From: Dyadobacter sp. CECT 9275
Lineage (GTDB): Bacteria; Bacteroidota; Bacteroidia; Cytophagales; Spirosomataceae
Assembly (NCBI RefSeq): GCF_907164905.1
Contig: NZ_CAJRAF010000002.1
Coordinates: forward strand, 1,178,001 to 1,242,000
Reading direction: 5' to 3'
DNA: 64,000 nt
Both the position numbers and the translations under genes were made by a program. Shown one piece after another: positions 26,455-34,427 of this stretch; position 1 is the stretch's first letter, and the number at the start of each line of letters is the position of its first letter. The notes beneath the pieces are model-generated. The model did no database searches. It saw nothing but the letters and a program-made list of their open reading frames with translations, and had not been told where the DNA came from.

Positions 26455-27150
26455 ATGAGCAGTTACGAATATACCCGCGCTTGGTTTGATTTTGCTTTTG
26501 AAAATACAGACATGGTGAGCGGTAATCACACCGGAGTATACCTATGGAATGTCGAACTGAATAACCGGCTAGGGTGGGTCAAGAAATTTGCTTCACCGGC
26601 TTCCCAGGCTATGATGGCAAATGGTATAAAATCCTACAATACCTATAAAAAAGTGCTATCAGATTTGGTAGAATGGGGCTTTATCGAAATGGTTCAGGAA
26701 TCGAAAAATCAGTACACCGCTTGCATAGTTGCTCTATCAAATTTTGACAAAGCACTTGACAAAGCACTTGACAAAGCACTTACAACGCACTGTACAACGC
26801 AAAGTGAAAGCACTGTACAAAGCATTGATAGTATAATTAAACCAATAAACCAACAAACCAATAAACCAATAAACATAGAGTTTCAGGTTTTTTGGGATTT
26901 GTACGGGAAAAAGGATGACAAGGTAAAATGCCAAAAAAAATGGAATTCATTGACGGATAGTGAACGAGAGCTAATCATTGATGACATCCCGAAATACAGG
27001 ACAACGATAACCGAAATAAAATACCAGAAGAACCCGCTTACTTACCTGAACGGCAAGTGCTGGCTTGACGAAAGGAACTTTGGATTGCCCGAAGCAAAAG
27101 TTTACCCCATTCAGCCACGAAGAAAATATCTAAACGATCCGTCACCATGA
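26455..27150 (+). CDS. Phage replication initiator/organiser-like protein
   Basis: Protein of 231 residues. The N-terminal part (about 1-95) has the winged-helix look of phage replisome organisers (SYNTYKKVLSDLVEWGFIEM). A repetitive linker follows (DKALDKALDKAL, then Asn/Pro/Thr-rich), and then a C-terminal helical domain with FWDLYGKKDDKVKCQKKWN, a pattern common in phage DnaD/O-like proteins. It lies directly upstream of a DnaB-like helicase gene. The linker is encoded by tandem DNA repeats that could form the origin, as in lambda O. Confidence 0.65.
   Translation: MSSYEYTRAWFDFAFENTDMVSGNHTGVYLWNVELNNRLGWVKKFASPASQAMMANGIKSYNTYKKVLSDLVEWGFIEMVQESKNQYTACIVALSNFDKALDKALDKALTTHCTTQSESTVQSIDSIIKPINQQTNKPINIEFQVFWDLYGKKDDKVKCQKKWNSLTDSERELIIDDIPKYRTTITEIKYQKNPLTYLNGKCWLDERNFGLPEAKVYPIQPRRKYLNDPSP
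26746..26781 (+). repeat. Three tandem 12-bp repeats inside the initiator gene (possible ori iterons)
   Basis: GACAAAGCACTT occurs three times in a row. Further related AAAGCA/CACT words run up to about 26825, followed by an A+T-rich tract with repeated AAACCAAT words (26835-26875). This is the pattern of iterons plus an unwinding element. Confidence 0.65.
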
Positions 27151-27359
27151 CAAATAAAATTCCTGTCGGACTGGTAAAAAAAATGATGATTTCCAGCCAA
27201 GAATCAAGACAAGACTTGAAACAGCGGCTAAAAACGCATGAAGGAAGGCTAGAATCGCTTTACGAAATGCTGGCCGATGGAGACATAACAGACGATCAAT
27301 TCAATCACTTTTACGCAATTTCTCTACGTGGATCAAATAGCTCCTCCCCAAAGTTTTGA
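27147..27359 (+). CDS. Small hypothetical phage protein
   Basis: Protein of 70 residues, helical and charged (QESRQDLKQRLKTHEGRLESLYEML). Its ATG overlaps the stop of the initiator gene, and its 3' end overlaps the helicase start by 32 nt. This tight coupling suggests a replication accessory such as a helicase loader fragment, but no motif proves it. Confidence 0.5.
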   Translation: MTNKIPVGLVKKMMISSQESRQDLKQRLKTHEGRLESLYEMLADGDITDDQFNHFYAISLRGSNSSSPKF

Positions 27360-28743
27360 GATCGAGAAAGACGTACTTTCTGTGATCTGCAACAGGCCTG
27401 AGCTGATTTATCAGGTCGAAGACCTCTTGGATGATGATTGTTTTTACAACAGCGACAACCGGTATCTTTTTTCAGTCGTGATGAAAGTACACTTCTCCGG
27501 CGTGGCAGTTACGCAAAGCTCTATTCTTCCACAAATTATTACATCCGGACGAAAAGACATTCTGGATCATTACCAGCAAATGAAGAAGTATTTCACATCG
27601 GAACGGTCGCTGGTGAACAATGCAGAGGCCCTGGTTGAGTTATCTACAAAACGTGCACTTTTGACAAAATCGCTCAGGATTCTGCAAATGATTGAACTGA
27701 ACGAAACGATTGAAGACATCGAATCTGAGGTAACAGATGCTACAAATATCGTGATGACGCGCAATAAGCAGACGGAAGCGATTTCCATGGGTGAAGCCGT
27801 AGACGGTCTTTATGACCTAATGCACCGGGATCCGGTTAATGGAATTACCGGGATACCGACCGGAATTAGCTCACTGGACAAGATTACCGGTGGTTGGGAG
27901 TATGACGACAAGGTGATTATCGCAGCGCGGCCGGGAATGGGTAAAACGATTGCGGCTACGTTTCATTCGTTTCATTCGGCTTCTATCGGCTATCCAACTG
28001 CTTTAATTTCCTTGGAAGTTCGGCCGGCAAAGCTCGCAGGACGGATGATGTCCAACGCTTCTGGATTCAATTCAAGTGACATCACAAAAGGGCGGCTGGC
28101 GGATAATCAGAAAAGAATTATTACCGAGATTGGAGACAAGTCGAAGTCTATCCCGCTTTACTTCTACGACAATACCAGATCCAGGGATATTAACGACATC
28201 TGCAGAACGATACGGACGTGGCACCGAAAGTACGGGATTAAGATTGTTTATCTTGACTATATCGGACTTTGCCGGGACAGAACGATTCGGAACTCTTCTG
28301 ATAAAACGGCGATAACTGAAAGCGTTCAAAGCAAGTTGACGGAACTTGGAGATCACTTAGGAATCCCGCTAATCATATTTTCGCAGCTCAATCGAGGCTC
28401 AGAGGAAAAGTCTGACAGGAGACCCACGCTTAGCAATTTAAAGAGCTCAGGGAAACTGGAAGAAGACGCGACAAGGGTAATTTTCCTTTACCGGCAGGAT
28501 TACTACGATTCCAACGAATCCGAAGCCAGAGGAGAGAACTTTATTCCTAGCAACGACATGGAATACATCTTTGCAAAGAATCGCGAAGGAGAACTTGGAC
28601 CGGTTCTGCTAAAATGCAACGTAGCTCAGAACAGGATTTACGACAACAATCAGACAAGTCACATCCATTCTGCCAAGCAAATCGAAGACTATTACAAGAA
28701 CACAGCGCTCAACGGAATTCCAATGTCACTAGGTTTCGCATAA
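27328..28743 (+). CDS. dnaB: DnaB-like replicative DNA helicase
   Basis: Protein of 471 residues from GTG 27328. It has an N-terminal DnaB domain (EKDVLSVICNRPELI) and a RecA-like C-terminal domain with Walker A ARPGMGKT, the IVYLDYIGL strand, the SQLNRGSE motif and the late ATRVIFLYRQDYY segment. It unwinds DNA at the phage replication fork. It lies directly after the initiator genes, forming the phage replication module. Length is normal for the family. Confidence 0.92.
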   Translation: MDQIAPPQSFEIEKDVLSVICNRPELIYQVEDLLDDDCFYNSDNRYLFSVVMKVHFSGVAVTQSSILPQIITSGRKDILDHYQQMKKYFTSERSLVNNAEALVELSTKRALLTKSLRILQMIELNETIEDIESEVTDATNIVMTRNKQTEAISMGEAVDGLYDLMHRDPVNGITGIPTGISSLDKITGGWEYDDKVIIAARPGMGKTIAATFHSFHSASIGYPTALISLEVRPAKLAGRMMSNASGFNSSDITKGRLADNQKRIITEIGDKSKSIPLYFYDNTRSRDINDICRTIRTWHRKYGIKIVYLDYIGLCRDRTIRNSSDKTAITESVQSKLTELGDHLGIPLIIFSQLNRGSEEKSDRRPTLSNLKSSGKLEEDATRVIFLYRQDYYDSNESEARGENFIPSNDMEYIFAKNREGELGPVLLKCNVAQNRIYDNNQTSHIHSAKQIEDYYKNTALNGIPMSLGFA

Positions 28744-28744
28744 T

Positions 28745-29098
28745 ATGAAAACACCCACCATCGACCAAATAGTAAAAGTCCTGTACGAAACCATGCCTAT
28801 GGCAAGACGTGAGCAGGTCGTAAACTCAGCTAAGGAGATTCAAAAAATATTTGGTAACAATCCAAAAAAACAATTAGTTATGAAAAACACGTTCAAACAA
28901 GGAAATCTCTGGGCCGCCTTGATGGTATCGAAAGCCACAAAAAACATATCGCTTGACGAAGCTGCTTTCGAAATAGGAGTATCTAGATCTACAATGTATC
29001 GAATTAGAGATAATCACCCGCCGTCAGTTGAAACGCTTGGAAGGATTTGTAAGTGGCTAAAAGTATCACCATTAATGTTTTATGACCTATCAGACTAG
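28745..29098 (+). CDS. XRE-family HTH protein
   Basis: Protein of 117 residues. The C-terminal half is an HTH of the Cro/C1 type (ISLDEAAFEIGVSRSTMYRI, then SVETLGRICKWLKVSPLMFY). The N-terminal 50 residues are helical and unlike other regulators. It follows the helicase after 1 nt. It may regulate the next promoters or the replication module. Confidence 0.7.
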   Translation: MKTPTIDQIVKVLYETMPMARREQVVNSAKEIQKIFGNNPKKQLVMKNTFKQGNLWAALMVSKATKNISLDEAAFEIGVSRSTMYRIRDNHPPSVETLGRICKWLKVSPLMFYDLSD

Positions 29099-29112
29099 GT
29101 ATTTATTTAATT

Positions 29113-29133
29113 CATGATCGGCAAATACAAATC
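29113..29133 (+). repeat. 21-bp direct repeat, left copy
   Basis: Identical to 29762-29782, where it forms the start codon and first residues (MIGKYKS) of the next gene. Here it opens a ten-codon dead-end frame. The two copies flank the nuclease-like gene at 29143-29766. Confidence 0.85.
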
Positions 29134-29142
29134 AGAACAGAG

Positions 29143-29766
29143 ATGAAAACACAAAGTGAACAAGAACTTGCCAAGGACTTCATTGCTTTTTTTCAAGATC
29201 AGGACATGTACTTTGAAGTGCCGGTTGCAGGTGGAATCATAGATATAGTTGTCAAAACAGATCTCATAATAACCGCTATTGAGGTAAAAACGTGCTTTAA
29301 TTTTGCTGTTCTGGAACAAGCGATAAGAAATAAGAGATTCGCTCATTACTCATACATCGCAGTACCTAAGGGAAATAAAAGATGGTTTCAGGAGCAGGTT
29401 TGTAAAGATTACGGCGTCGGACTGCTTGAATCCTGGAATGGGTATGTGTCCGAAATTGTTCGACCAAAGCTAAACAGGAAGGTAGTAAGGATTTCAATAG
29501 AGCAATATCATAAAGAATCTGTTGCGGGGTCGCAAAATGAAAGAATGACTGCTTTTAAAAACTTTGTGAAACAGCTTCAATTGATGGCAATCAGATACCC
29601 GGCGGGTATAGAATTCAATGATATTTTCAAAACTGGCTACTCGCATTACTCATCTGTTAGCTCTTTGAAATCTTGCGTTTCGCAGTATGTCTCACGTGGA
29701 ATAATTACCGGTATCAAAATAGAAAACGGGAGAATCTATCCGGTTCCAAACACTACACCGCCATGA
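29143..29766 (+). CDS. PD-(D/E)XK nuclease-like protein
   Basis: Protein of 207 residues. The N-terminal half has the PD-(D/E)XK nuclease layout: GGIIDIVVKT then ITAIEVKT (about residues 30-55), i.e. D...ExK, with a following helix. The C-terminal part (about 125-205) looks like a winged-helix DNA-binding domain (ELNDIFKTGYSHYSSVSSLK-like). It may be a restriction-like or exclusion nuclease, or a DNA-repair nuclease. It is bracketed by a 21-bp direct repeat, a sign that it entered as an insertion. Confidence 0.65.
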   Translation: MKTQSEQELAKDFIAFFQDQDMYFEVPVAGGIIDIVVKTDLIITAIEVKTCFNFAVLEQAIRNKRFAHYSYIAVPKGNKRWFQEQVCKDYGVGLLESWNGYVSEIVRPKLNRKVVRISIEQYHKESVAGSQNERMTAFKNFVKQLQLMAIRYPAGIEFNDIFKTGYSHYSSVSSLKSCVSQYVSRGIITGIKIENGRIYPVPNTTPP

Positions 29767-29978
29767 TCGGCAAATACAAATCCTTAACCGGAAAGTCTGA
29801 ATATGAAGTTTTCTGGGGGGCGCATACAGACGGAAAGAAAAAGACGCAAAGCCTGATGTGTAAGCGGACAAAGTGCTCAGTCGCCGGAGCTGTTTTGAAT
29901 GATCCTTTTCCGATTGACGAAAAATATATTACCTGGTTGTTAAAACTTAAATCCTGGGAGAAGATTCCAGAAATGTAA
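29763..29978 (+). CDS. Small hypothetical phage protein
   Basis: Protein of 71 residues starting MIGKYKSLTGKSEYEVFWGA. It overlaps the stop of the nuclease-like gene (ATGA). No family recognised. The first 18 bases are duplicated at 29114 upstream of the nuclease gene, so this was probably the original gene at this place before the nuclease gene was inserted. Confidence 0.55.
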   Translation: MIGKYKSLTGKSEYEVFWGAHTDGKKKTQSLMCKRTKCSVAGAVLNDPFPIDEKYITWLLKLKSWEKIPEM

Positions 29979-29995
29979 ATCTGTAAAAATTAGAA

Positions 29996-31156
29996 ATGTG
30001 GATCTTACCGAACAATCACCCATTATCCTCTCACTTTGCCCAGGAATACGCGGAATCGAACGAGGACTTGAAAGAATATTTCGATCAGTCCGAGTTGCCG
30101 CTTATGTGGAAGTCGAAGCCTTTATCGTGGAAAACCTTCTTACGGCAATGGAAGCGGGTTTGGTGGATGCAGCACCTATCTGGTCGAATCTTAAAACCTT
30201 CAACCCGGATCCGTTTCGAGACCGCATTGATGGAATCATTGGAGGTTATCCTTGTCAACCATTTAGCCTTGCAGGAAACAGAAACGGGGTTCAGGATCCA
30301 AGACACCTTTGGCCGTTTATATACTCGATCGTTAAGCAAAGCAGGCCGACATGGTGCTTCTTTGAAAACGTCAGAGGGCACTTATCAATGGGATATCCAG
30401 AAGTTTACCGAAACTTACGGGATCTGGGTTACCGTGTTGAGCCAGGAATCTATTCAGCGGAAGAAGTCGGCGCTCCGCACCAAAGGGATAGATTATTCAT
30501 CCTTGCCATTATGGAAGACACCACTTTCTTCCGAGAACGAGGGGGGAGTGTTGGAAATACGCAGCGGAACGAATGCAAAAATCAAGCTCAGGGATCAGTC
30601 GGTGCATTGGGGAACTCCACTTGCCTCAGACCACGGAGGGACAACAAGGGAAGATTTCAGTCCCAAATTATCAGAACAGATTCAGAATTTTCCGACCCCG
30701 ATTTCCAGTCCCTGGAAATCGGGTCACTCCAACCTGAACCGAAAAAATGCTCCACCGCTCAGCGAGGTAGTTCTGAAAAACTGGCCGACACCAATAACCA
30801 GCAGGGGCGACTATCAGAACCAGAAGAATGGAGAAAGGGCCCCGAAGCTGAACGGAGCAGTAACGAATTGGCCAACACCGGTTACGATGGACAAAATGGC
30901 TCCAAAGACGGACAAGGCACTGATCAGAGAGAAAGTGGAAATTCGACCGGGTCGCGCAAGTTTTTCAAATCTTCGGGACTCCGTAATCAGCGGCTCTATG
31001 ACAGATTTCCAGCCGGACAAGGTGAACATCAATACGACTGGGAAGAGTCGCGCACGATTGAATCCAGCCTGGTCTATACAGTTAATGGGTACAACTTTAC
31101 AGAAGATCTTCACCGTGCCATTGGCAATTCAGTGGTTGAACAAACCGCAGAAATAG
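29996..31156 (+). CDS. Overlapping open frame (386 codons) on the cytosine methyltransferase gene
   Basis: Starts at ATG 29996, two bases before the GTG of the methyltransferase, and stays open for 386 codons. The product has an ordered text: SLKTSEGTYQWDIQKF, repeated F/WPTP words (NFPTPISS, NWPTPITS, NWPTPVTM) and LNPAWSIQLMG near the end. I recall phage proteins with WPTP repeats and LNPxWVExLMG ends annotated on their own, so this frame may encode a real protein. WPTP and LADT are the two frame readings of one DNA word. Expression is unproven. Confidence 0.45.
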   Translation: MWILPNNHPLSSHFAQEYAESNEDLKEYFDQSELPLMWKSKPLSWKTFLRQWKRVWWMQHLSGRILKPSTRIRFETALMESLEVILVNHLALQETETGFRIQDTFGRLYTRSLSKAGRHGASLKTSEGTYQWDIQKFTETYGIWVTVLSQESIQRKKSALRTKGIDYSSLPLWKTPLSSENEGGVLEIRSGTNAKIKLRDQSVHWGTPLASDHGGTTREDFSPKLSEQIQNFPTPISSPWKSGHSNLNRKNAPPLSEVVLKNWPTPITSRGDYQNQKNGERAPKLNGAVTNWPTPVTMDKMAPKTDKALIREKVEIRPGRASFSNLRDSVISGSMTDFQPDKVNINTTGKSRARLNPAWSIQLMGTTLQKIFTVPLAIQWLNKPQK

Positions 31157-31197
31157 CGTTCAGGGATTTACTCAATAAGCACTTTTCAAAGCAATAA
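29998..31197 (+). CDS. DNA cytosine-5 methyltransferase
   Basis: Protein of 399 residues from GTG 29998. Motifs of C5 methyltransferases are in order: SLCPGIRGIERGLER (SAM loop, diverged), GGYPCQPF with catalytic Cys86, FFENVRG with Glu123, HQRDRLF at 161-167, and a C-terminal IGNSVVEQTAEIAF (376 on). The 200-residue variable region contains repeated LADT/LANT words, typical of phage Dcm proteins. No partner endonuclease is next to it, so it likely protects phage DNA from host restriction. A second open frame covers it from 29996 to 31156. Confidence 0.9.
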   Translation: MDLTEQSPIILSLCPGIRGIERGLERIFRSVRVAAYVEVEAFIVENLLTAMEAGLVDAAPIWSNLKTFNPDPFRDRIDGIIGGYPCQPFSLAGNRNGVQDPRHLWPFIYSIVKQSRPTWCFFENVRGHLSMGYPEVYRNLRDLGYRVEPGIYSAEEVGAPHQRDRLFILAIMEDTTFFRERGGSVGNTQRNECKNQAQGSVGALGNSTCLRPRRDNKGRFQSQIIRTDSEFSDPDFQSLEIGSLQPEPKKCSTAQRGSSEKLADTNNQQGRLSEPEEWRKGPEAERSSNELANTGYDGQNGSKDGQGTDQRESGNSTGSRKFFKSSGLRNQRLYDRFPAGQGEHQYDWEESRTIESSLVYTVNGYNFTEDLHRAIGNSVVEQTAEIAFRDLLNKHFSKQ

Positions 31198-31203
31198 ACG
31201 AGT

Positions 31204-31485
31204 ATGAACAACACTCATTCAGCAATCATTATCACGGATGATTTAAAAATCTTCGTTGATGGCATCCCGGACACCTGCGATCACGATGATAAAGGAGACC
31301 CAATATTATGGTCTGCCTCCGGAAAAACGATCCACTGGCACACTTACCAGCAGTGGGCTCATCTACCTTCGAGGGAGAGACACCGGCTTATCTGCGACTA
31401 TCACGACGAAATAGAAGATCCGGTAGTTGGCAGTTGTGTAAGCTGCTCCAAATGTAAAAAACCATTTTCACCACCAATGTTTTAA
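31204..31485 (+). CDS. Hypothetical protein with C-terminal CxxC
   Basis: Protein of 93 residues ending with SCVSCSKCKKPFSPP, a CxxCxxC cluster that may bind zinc. The middle is acidic and histidine-rich (TCDHDDKGD). Probably a small nucleic-acid- or protein-binding phage factor. No family recognised. Confidence 0.5.
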   Translation: MNNTHSAIIITDDLKIFVDGIPDTCDHDDKGDPILWSASGKTIHWHTYQQWAHLPSRERHRLICDYHDEIEDPVVGSCVSCSKCKKPFSPPMF

Positions 31486-31489
31486 ACCA

Positions 31490-31852
31490 ATGAACGATTC
31501 TCAAAAACTCGACAACATGAGCAAAATACTGCTCGCAACATCTACCATTAATTACATGGCAAATACAATAAATGGAGTGATTATAGACTTCCAGAATATT
31601 GAAAATTGTCAGACAACTACGCAAAGTGATTGGCCGAAGCAAATAATGGCCGAATCATTAAAAAATAAACAAGAATTTATGGCCGAAATGACTAAAAAAC
31701 TTTCTGATATAGTCGAAGAGTTTGGCAATTATCTAAATGACAATGACATTGTGTGTGAGATTGATATGAGAATTAACCGCGCTCCATGCGAGATTTTACT
31801 TTTAGGTATGGATGAATGCGAAAATAGCTACGACCGAGCGGAACTGGAATGA
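31490..31852 (+). CDS. Hypothetical phage protein
   Basis: Protein of 120 residues, mostly helical (MSKILLATSTINYMANTING.., later KQEFMAEMTKKLSDIVEEFG). No motif recognised. Its stop overlaps the start of the HNH/NinG-like gene, so the two are co-translated. Confidence 0.5.
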   Translation: MNDSQKLDNMSKILLATSTINYMANTINGVIIDFQNIENCQTTTQSDWPKQIMAESLKNKQEFMAEMTKKLSDIVEEFGNYLNDNDIVCEIDMRINRAPCEILLLGMDECENSYDRAELE

Positions 31853-32247
31853 AACAATGCACTCACCCCGGCTGCACCTACACAGTTTTCGGAAAAGGCT
31901 ACTGCAAAAACCACCAGGGATACCGACCGGATTTCAAAAGTCACAAATCAAAAAAGCATGTTAAAATAAAACCGGTGAGCAAAAAGCATTCAAAGGAGCT
32001 TAAAACGTACAGCCAGCTACGTAAGGAGTTCCTGGAAAAGTTTGAAAACATGTTTTGCGCGGTTTATCCGCACCTGTTGGCAACTGAAGTGCACCATACC
32101 AAGGGCAGGGGAAAATACCTGAATGATACCGATACATGGTTGGCAGTAAGCCGGGAGGGGCATATCTGGATACACGAAAACCCTAAGCTGTCCCGCGAAA
32201 GAGGGTTTATGAAAAGCAGAATTAAAATGTCGGATGATTTAACGTAA
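31849..32247 (+). CDS. NinG/HNH-like recombination nuclease
   Basis: Protein of 132 residues. The N-terminus has a cysteine/histidine cluster (CTHPGCTYTVFGKGYCKNHQ), then a basic linker and an HNH-like centre, EVHHTKGRGKYL, with a later His (WIHENP). This matches the NinG (Rap) type of phage recombination endonuclease, which cuts branched DNA. It fits with the RusA-like and ERF genes of this phage. Confidence 0.7.
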   Translation: MKQCTHPGCTYTVFGKGYCKNHQGYRPDFKSHKSKKHVKIKPVSKKHSKELKTYSQLRKEFLEKFENMFCAVYPHLLATEVHHTKGRGKYLNDTDTWLAVSREGHIWIHENPKLSRERGFMKSRIKMSDDLT

Positions 32248-32253
32248 AAACAC

Positions 32254-32895
32254 ATGAACACTTACAGCAAGTATTTCCCAAATGTTTTTCTAGCAAAATG
32301 TGAAGAGCAGCACGAAAAAGGCTCGACGATCATACTGGAAACAAGATACGGCCAGGAGCATGAATGCATAGTATTTAACCTGATCTACCAGAAAGACGGA
32401 TTTTTCTTTTATTCAATCGTTCGCGCAGATGGCTTTAATGTGCAAGAATGGGCGAAAAGAAAAGCAGAACGATTGAATAATGCAAGTACTCGGGCTAACG
32501 CCAAAAGTAGTGCGCTTTGGGAGGCTTCCCACGAAGGCAAAGATTTCCTCACGCTGGCAGAACCTATTAAAGCAGGACACCACAGCGAAGGAAGGCACCG
32601 GGGCCTTATAGAGAGAAACCATAACCGGATGAGCAAGTCGGTCGAGTTTTCTCAGAAGGCAGACGAATACAGCGCCAGGGCAGACTATTGGGAAAGGAAA
32701 GCCGACACAATCAATCTGTCCATGCCGGAAAGCATTGAATATTTTGAATTCAAACTTGAAGAAGCAATCCGGAAACACCAAGGCTTAAAGGACGGAAGCA
32801 TTAAAAGGGATCATTCGTTTTCCCTCACTTACGCAAAGAAGGAGGTGAAGGAGCTGACCCAGAAAGTCGAATTGGCTAAAAAGCTGTGGGAATAA
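32254..32895 (+). CDS. DUF3560 domain protein
   Basis: Protein of 213 residues. The segment GHHSEGRHRGLIERNHNRM.KSVE (about 108-130), followed by a long coiled coil with AEYSARADYWERKAD, is the hallmark of DUF3560. These proteins occur on plasmids and phages; the function is not known. The first 60 residues form a small beta domain. It stands alone 26 nt before the next gene. Confidence 0.75.
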   Translation: MNTYSKYFPNVFLAKCEEQHEKGSTIILETRYGQEHECIVFNLIYQKDGFFFYSIVRADGFNVQEWAKRKAERLNNASTRANAKSSALWEASHEGKDFLTLAEPIKAGHHSEGRHRGLIERNHNRMSKSVEFSQKADEYSARADYWERKADTINLSMPESIEYFEFKLEEAIRKHQGLKDGSIKRDHSFSLTYAKKEVKELTQKVELAKKLWE

Positions 32896-32920
32896 TTTAA
32901 CCAAGTCAAACAAAAAACTT

Positions 32921-33175
32921 ATGAAAAATTACGTAGTAGGCATTCATGCAATTTTCGAGCACAATCTTAAACTATTTACAGTTACAGCAGAAAATGAATA
33001 CGAAGCTGTAAAAGCAGCAATGGTCGAATCATGCGACTCGGAAGAAGATAAACAATATGAAATTGATCATCAAAACTCAGATTATTATCCCGATAGTTAC
33101 GATGAACTAAATAATGTTTACGAAGAGATGGCATTTTCTGTCATCGAGGTCGGTTCTTTTTTACTAAACAATTAA
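32921..33175 (+). CDS. Small acidic hypothetical protein
   Basis: Protein of 84 residues, strongly acidic in its second half (CDSEEDKQYEIDHQNSDYYPD). The first half is a beta-rich segment. Acidic early phage proteins of this size often mimic DNA or inhibit host factors, but nothing specific is visible here. Confidence 0.5.
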   Translation: MKNYVVGIHAIFEHNLKLFTVTAENEYEAVKAAMVESCDSEEDKQYEIDHQNSDYYPDSYDELNNVYEEMAFSVIEVGSFLLNN

Positions 33176-33186
33176 CGATTTAACTA

Positions 33187-33627
33187 ATGGCCTCCTACGA
33201 AAGTAAAAGTTTAAATGATGAATGGTATACACCAGAGTACATTTTCAAGGCATTGGAGTGCGAATTCGACTTGGATGTTGCCGCACCATTCGACCTTACT
33301 CATATTAAGGTTCCAGCCAAAGCGTTCATTCACAAGGATTCACTTAATGAAAGATGGGAAGGATTTGTCTGGATGAATCCCCCGTTTAGCGGTCGAAACA
33401 GCAAAGAGAAGTGGCTGGATAAAATATTTAACCACGGAAACGGGATAGCCTTAACGCCGGATCGTACCAGCGCTCCATGGTGGCCTGTTGCTGCAAAACA
33501 GTGTGATGCACTACTATTTGTAACTGGAAAAGTGAAATTCATAAAGCCTGATGGCAGCACAGGAGATTCGCCGAGCACAGGCACTACGCTTTTTGCCTAT
33601 GGAGACAAGGCTGTTGCTTGCCTGTAA
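33187..33627 (+). CDS. Phage N6-adenine DNA methyltransferase (Dam family)
   Basis: Protein of 146 residues. It starts with SLNDEWYTPEYIFKAL, has DVAAPFDL (SAM contact) and the catalytic WMNPPFSG (about 58-65), and ends with SPSTGTTLFAYG. This is the small phage Dam family (PF05869 type), shorter than cellular Dam. It adds methyl groups to adenine in phage DNA. No cognate endonuclease nearby; likely anti-restriction. Confidence 0.88.
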   Translation: MASYESKSLNDEWYTPEYIFKALECEFDLDVAAPFDLTHIKVPAKAFIHKDSLNERWEGFVWMNPPFSGRNSKEKWLDKIFNHGNGIALTPDRTSAPWWPVAAKQCDALLFVTGKVKFIKPDGSTGDSPSTGTTLFAYGDKAVACL

Positions 33628-33683
33628 AATGCAGAAAGAAATGGATTAGGAATTGTTTTAAGAGTTCGTAAACCAACAGAAAA

Positions 33684-34427
33684 ATGCCAATAAGCCACGT
33701 AGAGCACTGCGATAACATGGAATTCATGTCCCGGTACCCGGATAAGTTTTTTGACTTGGCTATTCCAGATCCTCCGTACTTTTCTGGCCCAGAAAAAAGG
33801 AAGTTTTATGGGCAGCAGTTTTCATCCATAAAAGTTAAGCGCGTGGATTACCCCGTAACGTCAACCTGGGGGCTTCCTTCCGATAAAACATTCGAAGAAA
33901 TATTTAGGGTTTCAATAAATCAGGTTGTTTGGGGCGCGAATTACTTCCCACAACTTGGACCAGTTCATAAGACACCACGAAGAAACGAATTTGATGAGTG
34001 GCTTACGGATCATCCAAAAGGATGGATTGTATGGGATAAATGCAATGGAACTTCGAGCTTTAATGATTATGAGTTGGCCTGGACATCATTTGATTTACCC
34101 ACAGTCATATTCCGGTTCATGTGGTTAGGGATGTTTCAAGGGAAATCAATAGCCGAAGGACATATTCAGCGCGGCAATAAACAGAATAATCAAAAGCGAA
34201 TCCATCCGACTGAGAAGCCATTTGAATTGTACATGTGGACTTTTTTGAATTATTGTCAACCAGGATTTAAAATTTTGGACCCGTATTTAGGGTCTCAGTC
34301 GAGTCGTATTGTCGCTCATGATATGGGATTCGATTATTACGGCTGTGAAGCAGATATTACTCATTTTAATTCCGGATGCAAACGATACGATCAACACATT
34401 CGCCAATTATCCCTATTCTCCGCATGA
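33684..34427 (+). CDS. DNA methyltransferase with DPPY motif
   Basis: Protein of 247 residues. Motif IV DPPYFSGP lies near residue 28-35, after CDNMEFMSRYPDKFFDL, and the SAM-binding motif is at the C-terminal end (ILDPYLGSQSSRIVAHDMGF). HPTEKP (about 174) precedes it. This order is that of the beta-class N6-adenine or N4-cytosine methyltransferases. The motif I reading is DPYLGSQS rather than DPFxGxGT, a diverged but known phage form. Third methyltransferase in 4.5 kb. Confidence 0.88.
   Translation: MPISHVEHCDNMEFMSRYPDKFFDLAIPDPPYFSGPEKRKFYGQQFSSIKVKRVDYPVTSTWGLPSDKTFEEIFRVSINQVVWGANYFPQLGPVHKTPRRNEFDEWLTDHPKGWIVWDKCNGTSSFNDYELAWTSFDLPTVIFRFMWLGMFQGKSIAEGHIQRGNKQNNQKRIHPTEKPFELYMWTFLNYCQPGFKILDPYLGSQSSRIVAHDMGFDYYGCEADITHFNSGCKRYDQHIRQLSLFSA

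Noticed and set aside
26737..26934. Minus-strand frame with repeated KCFVKCFVK text
   Set aside because: It is the reverse reading of the iteron-like repeats within the initiator gene.
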